From positions 310,001 to 374,000 of the forward strand of contig NZ_JAMQOT010000001.1 in assembly GCF_029502005.1 (NCBI RefSeq): 64,000 nt of DNA, written 5' to 3'. Made by a program: the position numbers and the translations under genes. The stretch comes from Natrinema salsiterrestre (GTDB taxonomy: Archaea; Halobacteriota; Halobacteria; Halobacteriales; Natrialbaceae). Position 1 is the stretch's first letter. Each line of letters begins with the position of its first letter. A model generated the notes under the pieces. It saw nothing but the letters and a program-made list of their open reading frames with translations. It was not told the DNA's origin and did not search any database. Shown here in pieces: positions 25,964-33,608 of this stretch.

Positions 25964-26059
25964 TGGGACCGCGGTCGCAGCTTCGCTGCTCCCTGCTCTC
26001 ATTTTCATGCCTCACGTCACAGCGGTCGCGACGCTCCCTCGTTCGTTGCGTCGTGAAAA
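25964..26059 (-). repeat. tRNA-Pro 3' cassette ending in an acceptor-strand copy
   Basis: Read on the minus strand from the end of tRNA-Pro. ATTTTCA directly after the discriminator pairs with TGAAAAT further on, enclosing CGACGC/GCGTCG. A GCAGC-GAA-GCTGC hairpin follows, and the unit ends in GCGGTCCCA, which repeats the tRNA 3' end (TGGGACCGC at 25964-25972 and 26060-26068 on the plus strand). Positions 25970-26070 recur inverted at 27812-27912. Confidence 0.7.
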
Positions 26060-26130
26060 TGGGACCGCCGAGAATTGAACTCGGGTCCTACGGACCCCAT
26101 CCGCAGAGGATACCACTACCCCACGGTCCC
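26060..26130 (-). tRNA. tRNA-Pro (GGG)
   Basis: 71 nt on the minus strand. The acceptor GGGACCG (26130-26124) pairs with CGGTCCC (26067-26061), discriminator A at 26060. The anticodon stem TGCGG/CCGTA closes loop ATGGGGT with anticodon GGG at 26096-26098. The T-stem CCGAG/CTCGG encloses TTCAATT. A CTTAAG element at about 26157-26162 is a plausible TATA box. No intron or CCA. Confidence 0.93.
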
Positions 26131-26220
26131 GCACGTGATCCGATGGGTGTCTGCCGCTTAAGCGTGTCGTTTCGTGACCGGTACGTCACTCGGTTCCGTG
26201 GCCACCGACGGCGATACCGC

Positions 26221-27129
26221 TCAGACGAGTACCCGCTCGAGGTCGACCACGACGCCCGCATCGGCCTCCGCGTCGCCGGTCAGCTCCCCGAGACAGACGG
26301 CCGCGCCGTCCGGCGTGTAACAGGCGACCAGTGTTCCCCGCTCGATGTCGTCGTCGACCTCGAGAACGCCCGGTGCGTAGACGGGTGCGCCTTCGGCCAC
26401 TTCGCGGGCCGCATTCTCCGCGATGACGACGCTCGGGATCCCCTCGAGAATCCGTTCGGCGGGGTCGACGAGGTCGTACAGCGGGCCGGGATCGTCGTCT
26501 TCGATCCAGAACCCGAGCGCGTCGAGGAACTCCTGTGCGTTGTGGAGCATCCGGTCGTCGAACGGGTCCGTGGCGGTCCGGCGCAGGTGGCCCATGTGGC
26601 CGCCGGTGCCGAGCGCCAGTCCCAGGTCGTGGCACAGTTTCCGAACGTAGGTACCGCTCTCGCAGCGAATCCGCAGGAGGAGTCGTCGCTCCTCGGTCTC
26701 GAGGACCTCGAGATCGTACAGTTCCCGCACGCGGAGACGGCGGGAGACCGCACTTTTGCGGGGCGGTTTCTGGTAGATCGGCCCCTCGAACTCGGCGACG
26801 ACGGACTCGGCGTCGGCGGGAACCGGTCCGTGGCACTCAAGGACGGCGACGTATTCCTTGCCGCCTTCGAGAAAGACCTGTGCGAGCCGGGTCGCATCGC
26901 CGAGCATGACCGGGAGACAACCGGTCACTTTCGGATCGAGCGTTCCGGCGTGAGCGGCGCGGTCGATCGTCGACTCGACGCCGCGCTCGGCGAGCGTCTC
27001 GACGACGGCGTCCCGGAGCCAGCCGCTGACCTGATGGGAAGACGGGCCGGGCGGCTTGTCGAGGTTGACGACGCCGAACGTGAGCAGTTCGGCGGGCGAC
27101 CGCTCGGTTGGGGGACCACGAAGAGTCAT
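26221..27129 (-). CDS. truB: tRNA/rRNA pseudouridine synthase (TruB/Cbf5 family)
   Basis: 302 residues; isomerises uridine to pseudouridine in RNA. The archaeal enzyme usually works as Cbf5 in the H/ACA guide complex. The catalytic Asp is D65 in HAGTLDPKVTG; other motifs are GVVNLDKPPGPSSHQV, KEYVAVLECHGPVP, IYQKPPRKSAV, RCESGTYVRKL and a C-terminal PUA domain (about 225-302). Its ATG overlaps the cmk stop (TGATG). Confidence 0.93.
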   Translation of the reverse strand: MTLRGPPTERSPAELLTFGVVNLDKPPGPSSHQVSGWLRDAVVETLAERGVESTIDRAAHAGTLDPKVTGCLPVMLGDATRLAQVFLEGGKEYVAVLECHGPVPADAESVVAEFEGPIYQKPPRKSAVSRRLRVRELYDLEVLETEERRLLLRIRCESGTYVRKLCHDLGLALGTGGHMGHLRRTATDPFDDRMLHNAQEFLDALGFWIEDDDPGPLYDLVDPAERILEGIPSVVIAENAAREVAEGAPVYAPGVLEVDDDIERGTLVACYTPDGAAVCLGELTGDAEADAGVVVDLERVLV

Positions 27130-27707
27130 CAGAAGTCGTACTCGACACCGGTCACGCGTGCCTTCCCCTCGTCACCATCAGCGGTGTAGCGTTCGACGGC
27201 AGTGACGAGCATGTCGAGGACGGCGTCGGGTTCCCAGCGGGCCGTGTTGACAGACAGATCGTAGATAGTGAGGTCCCGAATGTCGATGCCGTAGTACTCC
27301 TCGTAGCGCTGGGCCTCGCTGGCCTCGCGGGCCTGCGTTTCTTCGGTCGCACGCGCGGGATCTTTGTCCTCGCGCTCTGCGATCCGCTCGCCCCGAACCC
27401 GCGGTGGCGCGTCCAGCCAGAAGCGGAAGTCCGCTTGCTCGCCGGCGAGCCAGCCGGCGAGTCTGGACTCGAGGACGAGATCGTCGTCCTCGACGGCGAT
27501 TTCGCGCAGTCGTCGGTCGAGGTCCCGATCGATCTCGTCGTTTTCCTCGGCGAGCTTGTTGAACTCGAGGGGCGTGTAGCCGCGTTCGTCGGCCAGTTCC
27601 CGGAAGATGTCGCCGCCGCTGACGTGGTCGAGATCGAAGGCCTCGGCCAGCAACTCGGCGGTCGTGCTCTTCCCGCTTCCCGGCGGGCCGGAGACGGTAA
27701 GTAACAT
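27129..27707 (-). CDS. cmk: Cytidylate kinase
   Basis: 192 residues; phosphorylates CMP/dCMP. The P-loop is GPPGSGKST (7-15), followed by [14 protein letters not shown], an arginine-rich lid ([10 protein letters not shown]) and [17 protein letters not shown], the archaeal short-type pattern. The ATG at 27707 is immediately ahead of LLTVSGPPG; a TTTTAGG element about 25-30 nt upstream makes a leaderless start likely. It is transcribed into truB with a one-base overlap. Confidence 0.94.
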   Translation of the reverse strand: MLLTVSGPPGSGKSTTAELLAEAFDLDHVSGGDIFRELADERGYTPLEFNKLAEENDEIDRDLDRRLREIAVEDDDLVLESRLAGWLAGEQADFRFWLDAPPRVRGERIAEREDKDPARATEETQAREASEAQRYEEYYGIDIRDLTIYDLSVNTARWEPDAVLDMLVTAVERYTADGDEGKARVTGVEYDF

Positions 27708-27811
27708 ACTCACTCTGCGAGGGGGCACCTAAAATGGGTTTTGAATGATCGAGCACGGGCCCCGGTCGTCTCCGCCAACGCGGTCTGGAACGAACTATAA
27801 AACCGCGTCGA

Positions 27812-27912
27812 CGGCGGTCCCATTTTCACGACGCAACGAACGAGGGAGCGTCGCGACCGCCGTGACGTGAGGCGGGAAATGGGTGCAGGGAGCAGCGAAG
27901 CTGCGACCGCGA
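27812..27912 (+). repeat. Inverted 101-bp copy of the tRNA-Pro 3' cassette
   Basis: About 94 of 101 positions match the reverse complement of 25970-26070. The first 49 bases are identical and start with CGGCGGTCCCA, the end of tRNA-Pro, although no tRNA body is present here. Copies on either side of truB-cmk therefore form an inverted repeat 1.74 kb apart. A TATAAAA box lies just ahead at 27796-27802. The right end abuts the stop codon of the DUF106 gene at 27924. Confidence 0.85.
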
Positions 27913-27923
27913 ACCGAGTCGGC

Positions 27924-28883
27924 TCAGGCGCCCGAGGGAGACATATCGATGTTCAGCGACTTCCGAAGCAGCTGGGAGAATCCCATCGAGCACAGGAAGT
28001 ACCAGACGATCCACGCCGGCATCGGGCCCACTAGTCCCGAATTCCACTCGACCGTCCCGACGAGGGGCATGACGGCAGTCGCTTCCGCGCCGTCGATGCC
28101 GACCGTCTGAATCTTCCAGTACATCCAGAGGAACAGCGGGATCGTCAACAGCATGATCCAGACCATCGGACGGAACTGCTCTTTGAACATCCCGAGGTTG
28201 TCCGCCATGGCCTCCATCTGCTCCTCGCGGGCGCGCTCGAGTTCGTCCTCGAGCCGTTCGATTTCCTCCTCGCTCGCGCCGCGTTCCTCCGCTTCTTTCT
28301 TTTCCTGCCGGATCTCTTTTTGTTCCTCCTGGACCGCCTTCATCTGCTCCTGGTACTTCCCCATGACCTCGGTGTCCATCAGGTTCGCCTGAAGCAGTGA
28401 GGAGTAGAGGCCGGTGATCAGGGCGACCGACAGGATCACCGCATAGAACGGTAACGCCGCATCGAGGGGACCGAGAACGACGTCGATCGTACTGCCGACG
28501 ACGGATCGGATCGAATCGAACCAGTAGCCGGGCATCAACAGGAGCGCACCGACGCCGGCGAGCTTGTCCCACTGCGACCAGCTCGATTCTTCGTCGTCGA
28601 CGTCGACGTCGGCGCTGGCCCCGCCACCGGTGCTCTCGGCGTCACCGTCGAGGGCCCGATCGAAGGCCTCGCGATCGGCGATCTCGAACCCTTGGTCGCC
28701 GTCGATTAGTACTCCTTTCTCGATTAGCCGCCCCCACTGGCCGCTCGTCAACTCGTCGCTGACGTCGGCCCACTGGACCTCGCCGCCGTTTCTGTCGGCT
28801 CTCTCGCGGATGGCCTCGAGGGCGTCTGCCATCGAGGAGTCCTCGCGGACGAGGGCGTCGATCTTCTCGGCTGTGCGCGTCAT
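27924..28883 (-). CDS. DUF106 (EMC3/TMCO1-like) membrane protein, Oxa1 superfamily
   Basis: 319 residues. The N-terminal soluble part (1-100) looks like a small winged-helix-type module plus an acidic linker. The membrane domain has helices at about 140-165 and 235-300. Between them is a long charged coiled coil (QEEQKEIRQEKKEAEERG), the hallmark of the archaeal YidC/Oxa1/EMC3 insertase superfamily. It probably inserts membrane proteins beside SecY. It belongs to the conserved secY-adk-DUF106-cmk-truB order. Confidence 0.88.
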   Translation of the reverse strand: MTRTAEKIDALVREDSSMADALEAIRERADRNGGEVQWADVSDELTSGQWGRLIEKGVLIDGDQGFEIADREAFDRALDGDAESTGGGASADVDVDDEESSWSQWDKLAGVGALLLMPGYWFDSIRSVVGSTIDVVLGPLDAALPFYAVILSVALITGLYSSLLQANLMDTEVMGKYQEQMKAVQEEQKEIRQEKKEAEERGASEEEIERLEDELERAREEQMEAMADNLGMFKEQFRPMVWIMLLTIPLFLWMYWKIQTVGIDGAEATAVMPLVGTVEWNSGLVGPMPAWIVWYFLCSMGFSQLLRKSLNIDMSPSGA

Positions 28884-29201
28884 CTGGTTGTGCTAGGCGT
28901 CGTCCGGTATACAAGTGTTTTTCTTCGGTGGGGAGACAACGAGTGTCCGATCCATCCCCGGTGAATAAAATACGTATCGTAACGGTTCGCAAAAGATAGT
29001 GGCACGTGGACAACACGTTAATTGTTTCTATCATTTAAGATTTGGAATCTGACTGTTCGTTGGAAGAGAGAAGAATACCGATAAGATGGCCGTAACCGAG
29101 TGTTATCGGGTTAATAACTCGACTATAAGATCGTTATAAACTATCCTGAAAGGTTTGACCAGACGAATGACTTATACAATGAACTGACTATCACAAAACC
29201 A
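28884..29201. other. AT-rich gap upstream of pilin-like gene
   Basis: 318 bp, strikingly more AT-rich than its surroundings, with several TATA-like elements (for example GTTATAAACTATCC near 29131-29144 and CTTATACAATG near 29171-29181). No gene is seen. The composition suggests that it arrived together with the following gene. Confidence 0.4.
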
Positions 29202-30719
29202 ATGATTTCGGGACGAGGGAGTGAATCGTTTCTATTATCGGAGCGGGGGCAATCAGCACTGATCGGGGTCATCCTGCTGATCGGCATGGCTGCAACGGTC
29301 AGCGTCGGGGTTCTTCTCGTCGCCGGCGACGTCATGAACGGCGCCGAGCAACAGTCGCAAAACCAGCGAGTCGAACAGGGATTCGTCGAGCTCGGTCACG
29401 AGATGTCGACCGTGTCGGTCAGCGACGACTCCTCGCGGACGGTCTCGTTCGAGGCGGGCGATTCAGGGGCAGTAACGAAGACGAAAGCGGGCTGGATCCA
29501 TATCGAGGGTGGGGACGTCGATATCAATCGGTCGATCGGTGCCGTCGAGTACGTGGGTGACGACGGAACGGTCGTCGCCTATCAGTCGGGTGGCGTCTGG
29601 CGAGAAACGGGGAACAAGACGCGGATGCTCTCCGCGCCGAACATCGATTACGATTCGGAAGACGAAACGCTGTGGTTCCCAATTACGACCCTCAGCGGGA
29701 GTCAATCGCTTGATTCCGGAGACGTCTCGATCGAGCACAACAGTACGGATCCCATCGGGAACGTGACGTTCGTCGAAAACGATACGGTGACCGTTACGAT
29801 CCAGAGCGATTACTACCGAGGGTGGGAGCGATACTTCCGAACCGAAGCAGGCGGTGCATCCGTCCAGAACGTCTATCACGAGAACCGGACGGTAGACGTC
29901 TTGCTCGGGTACGACGACCTCGATGGAGCCTTCGAACAAGGTGCAACGATCGGCTCTGACGAAGACAAGCATTTCGAGGATAAACACGACAAGATCGGCG
30001 AGGATTACGCGATGGGGACACCGCTACCGGAGATGGATCCCGTTATCGACGAGATGGTCACGGACGCGAAAGCCGGTGACGTCGACAAAAACCTCTCTAA
30101 CAGTACGTACTCTAACCCATTGGACGATGGAACGTACTTTATCGAAGAAATCGACGGAAACGAGGAATACAATTTCGATCTATCGGACGGAAACGCGACG
30201 CTGATCGTCGAAGAGGACGTGGATCTCGAGGGATCGATCAACGTCGTCGACCACAGCGATGATCACGTGTTGCGTATCTATGCCGGAGGAAACCGGTTCG
30301 ATTTAGACGGGACCGTGTGCGTCGACACCGGGAGTGGATGCGAACAGAGAGCCGAAATCATTCAGTTCTACGGTCCATCGACTATGGGTGTCGACCTGGG
30401 GCCGAGTAGTGGCGGGACCTTCGAAGGAGTACTCTACGTCGCGTCTTCCGAAGAGAAATCGGACGACTGGTGGGAAGGCACTAGCGGTGGTGGCTCTTGC
30501 AAAGAGGAATATCAGGTCCGCATGCAAGCGAGTGGGACTGATTTCAATGGATCGATGGTCGCCTACTCGGTCTGTACCCAATCGAACTCGATGCAGTTCG
30601 ATTACGATGAGGATCTCGCGGGCGCAGAGATCGACCCGTATCCCGAAGATTACACGCTCCCCCCGCAGATCACGTACCTGAACATCGCCGTTCACGAACT
30701 CGACGTCGAAAACAAGTAA
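29202..30719 (+). CDS. Pilin/archaellin-type signal protein (DUF7289-like)
   Basis: 505 residues. The N-terminus has a class III (pilin-type) signal, ERGQSALIGVILLIG, with a single hydrophobic helix at about 18-42 that would be processed by a prepilin peptidase and remain as the assembly helix. The rest is an acidic, beta-rich extracellular domain; around 330-370 are repeats resembling a polymer-forming beta helix (NATLIVEEDVDLEGSINVVD). Two Cys pairs lie near 390 and 440. It resembles the haloarchaeal DUF7289 group. Base composition is lower in GC than its neighbours, suggesting transfer. Confidence 0.72.
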   Translation: MISGRGSESFLLSERGQSALIGVILLIGMAATVSVGVLLVAGDVMNGAEQQSQNQRVEQGFVELGHEMSTVSVSDDSSRTVSFEAGDSGAVTKTKAGWIHIEGGDVDINRSIGAVEYVGDDGTVVAYQSGGVWRETGNKTRMLSAPNIDYDSEDETLWFPITTLSGSQSLDSGDVSIEHNSTDPIGNVTFVENDTVTVTIQSDYYRGWERYFRTEAGGASVQNVYHENRTVDVLLGYDDLDGAFEQGATIGSDEDKHFEDKHDKIGEDYAMGTPLPEMDPVIDEMVTDAKAGDVDKNLSNSTYSNPLDDGTYFIEEIDGNEEYNFDLSDGNATLIVEEDVDLEGSINVVDHSDDHVLRIYAGGNRFDLDGTVCVDTGSGCEQRAEIIQFYGPSTMGVDLGPSSGGTFEGVLYVASSEEKSDDWWEGTSGGGSCKEEYQVRMQASGTDFNGSMVAYSVCTQSNSMQFDYDEDLAGAEIDPYPEDYTLPPQITYLNIAVHELDVENK

Positions 30720-30856
30720 CGACCGCTCACCGGCCCAATCAGGATCGGGTCGGTCAGCGACTTGATAACTAATTTTCGGAAGAAATCGAGTCGTCGAACG
30801 TACCGACGCAACGATCACAACGACGGACCGAGGAGTGGCACCGTCCAGTAACGAAG

Positions 30857-31492
30857 TTACGCGTTCCGTTCGATGGTCGATTTCACGTCCGCCCAGACCT
30901 CGTCCGGTGCCTGCTCGCCGTCGACGCGCTCGAGGTCGCCCTGCTCCTCGTAGTGCTCGATAACCGGTTGGGTGTTCTCCTGAAAGACCGAGAGTCGTTC
31001 TTTGACCGTCTCTTCGGTGTCGTCGTCCCGCTGGACGAGTCGGTCTTCGACCTCGGGGTCTTCCGGCGGGTTGTACTCGAGGTGGTAGATGTCGCCGGTT
31101 TCGGGATCCATACGGCGGCCGGTAAGGCGGTGAACGAGCTCCTCCTCGCTGACGTCGAGGTACAAGACGACGTCGAGCTCGGTCATGTCCTCGAGTTCTT
31201 CGGCCTGCTCCAGGTTCCGCGGGTAGCCGTCGAGAACGAAGCCGTCCGCCTGTGAGAGCGCTTCGTCGACGATGGCGTTGACGACGTCGTCGGGGACGAG
31301 TTCGCCCCGGTCCATGTACTCGCCCGGGGTGTCGTACTCCGTGTCCATGTCGGAGATGTCCATCTCCTTGTTGTTTCGGAGCGCGTCGCCGGTCGTGATG
31401 TGATCGACGTCGAACTCCGCCGTGATCTTTGCACTTTGGGTCCCCTTGCCCGCCCCGGGCGCACCCAGGATCAGGATTCGTGGCTGTGCCAT
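30857..31492 (-). CDS. adk: Adenylate kinase
   Basis: 211 residues; interconverts ATP + AMP and 2 ADP. The P-loop is [10 protein letters not shown] (10-19). Also visible are ITTGDALRN (AMP binding), [30 protein letters not shown] (long lid without zinc cysteines) and [17 protein letters not shown]. This is the bacterial-like long form used by haloarchaea. In relatives it directly follows secY; here it lies 9.6 kb away. Confidence 0.96.
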   Translation of the reverse strand: MAQPRILILGAPGAGKGTQSAKITAEFDVDHITTGDALRNNKEMDISDMDTEYDTPGEYMDRGELVPDDVVNAIVDEALSQADGFVLDGYPRNLEQAEELEDMTELDVVLYLDVSEEELVHRLTGRRMDPETGDIYHLEYNPPEDPEVEDRLVQRDDDTEETVKERLSVFQENTQPVIEHYEEQGDLERVDGEQAPDEVWADVKSTIERNA

Positions 31493-31551
31493 ACGCCACC
31501 GTTCAGGGGCACCACATAAAGGCTTAAAGAATCGGGCACGTGCATCCGGGT

Positions 31552-32013
31552 ATGACTCGCTTCGAGGCCGCCGACCCAGTCGAGCGACGGAAGTTGTACG
31601 TCGACGCGATCACCGCCCATCGCAACCGTGACAGCGGATTCCTTACGCTCGAGGCCGACGAAACGGTCCTCGGCGTCGACACGGACGACGCCGACGACGT
31701 AGCAGCCCGAGACAGTTCGGACGACGAATCGGACGAGACGGCCGCCGAACTGGGGGTCCCGTGGGTCCAGTTCGGTGACGGAACGGTCAATCTCGACTGT
31801 ACGGACGACGAACTGGATGCACTGAAGACACTCCTCGGCGAGTTCCCGGCGTTCAAGATCGACGAACTAACTCGGCCCGAAGAGGTCGACGGCGTGAACG
31901 TCCGGATCAGCGCGAAGGCGGATCCGAATCGGATCGCCCAGTTCGTCGACGACGTCTTTCTCGAGGTGTACGACCTCCCGTCGGCGTTTCGCGTCTGGGC
32001 CGTCGAGGTGTGA
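31552..32013 (+). CDS. Conserved haloarchaeal protein of unknown function
   Basis: 153 residues, soluble and acidic. An N-terminal helix ([21 protein letters not shown]) is followed by a strand-rich core, an Asp-rich insertion (about 47-65) and a C-terminal part with [20 protein letters not shown] and [13 protein letters not shown]. No catalytic residues are apparent. It is divergent from adk, with both promoters in a 59-bp gap. Codon use is typical of the genome, so it is very likely real; I do not recognise the family. Confidence 0.7.
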   Translation: MTRFEAADPVERRKLYVDAITAHRNRDSGFLTLEADETVLGVDTDDADDVAARDSSDDESDETAAELGVPWVQFGDGTVNLDCTDDELDALKTLLGEFPAFKIDELTRPEEVDGVNVRISAKADPNRIAQFVDDVFLEVYDLPSAFRVWAVEV

Positions 32014-32600
32014 GCCATCGGCGAACGCTCGGTCCAAACGCACGGTCGGAACCGTACGCGACGGACGTTCGTCCTTTTCAGAGGGGGTGTCCCCTGCGAT
32101 CTCGAACGACCGTTGCTGGTGGCAGCGCCCGACAATCGGACGCGACTGATCTGACGGAGACGACGCCGCGATACCGTCGAGACCAACGACCGCTGCTGAG
32201 TATTCTCGTGACACGACTCCCGTTCTCCGCCGAAACGGTCTATCGATCAGCGCGCGCCAGTATCCACGCTGAATATACCGACTTCGCAGCGCGAACGCTT
32301 ACCGGACGAACGACGTCCCACCGACGGATCGCACTCGAGGCGAACACGTTCGTCACAAAAGCGATACAGCGGGCCGACGTGTTCACGCGGAGACTCGAGC
32401 GACGTGCAACAGCGACAGAAAAAAGGGTGTCGGGTCCAACGGAACAGTGATGAACCGTAACGAACGAAACGATTCGGGACGGAAACCGGGTCAACTGGCC
32501 GACGTATTGGTGACTGATAGACGGCATCAGTCGGGCGGTTTCCAAATAGATAAGTGCCCCCAGACATCATCCTCCGACATATAACTGGAGTTCAAAAGAG
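32014..32600. other. 587-bp region upstream of coxB
   Basis: No gene is supported: frames here are basic and low in Asp/Glu, unlike haloarchaeal proteins. An AAATAGATAAG element (32545-32555) about 50 nt before the coxB start is the likely promoter. Confidence 0.4.
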
Positions 32601-33608
32601 GTGAACACAATCATCAATCTACTGACAACCCCGATGCAGGGAACACGTGTCGACGTGTTCGAGCAGATCTTCCTGGTCTTCCTCGGACTGGGTACGCTCG
32701 TCGGTATCGTCGTGATCGCGTACGTCTTGTACAACGCGTACAAGTACCGTGATACCGGCGAACCAGCCGATGACGAAGATCTGCCATCCGTCGGGGAGTT
32801 ACCGACAGGCGGAAAGGGCGGCAAGAAACTGTTCCTCTCGTTCGGCATCAGCGCCGTCATCGTCATATCGCTGGTGATCTGGACGTACGGGATGCTCCTG
32901 TACGTCGAAGACCCGGCCGACGGCAACGACGAGCAACAGGAAGCACTCAACGTCGACGTGACCGGCGCGAACTTCGCCTGGTTCTACGAATACGAGAACG
33001 GAATCGAATCGACGTCGACGCTCCGGGTCCCCGCCGGCGAGCGGGTCTGGATCCGGGCGACATCCGGCGATGTCTGGCACGCGTTCGGCATACCCGAACA
33101 ACGGGTGAAAGCCGACGCGATTCCCGGCGAATACAGCGAAACGTGGTTCGAGACCGACGCATCCGAAGCCGGTCAACAACAGGAGATCCAGTGCTTCGAG
33201 CTCTGCGGCGAGTTCCACACATCGATGGTCGGTAGCCTCCAGATCATGGAGCCCGACGAGTTCGACCAGTGGATGGACGAGCAGCTGACGATGTCGTTCA
33301 CGATGGAGGATCAGAACGAGTCCCGCGTCACTGAGGGCTACGAACTGACCCTCGAACACCAAGAGAACGACAGCGTCGAGGACCGCACCTACACGGCCGA
33401 CGACTTCGAGAACGGCACGATCGAAATCAACGATATCGAGCAAGCCGGCCTCTACAACGTCACGATCGAGCCGACCGACGGCCAGTTCGAACCGATCGAA
33501 GAGCAGATCGACATGACCGGTCCGGTCGACGAGACCTACACGCTCGAAATGAATGCAGCGGAAAGCGATACCAATGCAAGCGAAACTAACGACGGAGGTG
33601 GGAACTGA
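32601..33608 (+). CDS. coxB: Heme-copper oxidase subunit II (CuA)
   Basis: 335 residues. Two membrane helices (about 21-45 and 77-101) precede an extracellular cupredoxin domain. All CuA ligands are visible: H160, C198, E200, C202, H206 and M209, in DVWH and CFELCGEFHTSM. It receives electrons from a small copper protein and passes them to heme. A C-terminal extension of about 110 acidic residues beyond the usual end may be another beta domain. The GTG at 32601 is the only start placing the first helix correctly. Its stop overlaps the coxA ATG (TGATG). Confidence 0.94.
   Translation: MNTIINLLTTPMQGTRVDVFEQIFLVFLGLGTLVGIVVIAYVLYNAYKYRDTGEPADDEDLPSVGELPTGGKGGKKLFLSFGISAVIVISLVIWTYGMLLYVEDPADGNDEQQEALNVDVTGANFAWFYEYENGIESTSTLRVPAGERVWIRATSGDVWHAFGIPEQRVKADAIPGEYSETWFETDASEAGQQQEIQCFELCGEFHTSMVGSLQIMEPDEFDQWMDEQLTMSFTMEDQNESRVTEGYELTLEHQENDSVEDRTYTADDFENGTIEINDIEQAGLYNVTIEPTDGQFEPIEEQIDMTGPVDETYTLEMNAAESDTNASETNDGGGN

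Noticed and set aside
32010-32450. Open frame overlapping the end of the 153-residue unknown protein gene
   Set aside because: Arg/Thr-rich composition unlike haloarchaeal proteins and no ribosome-binding or promoter support.
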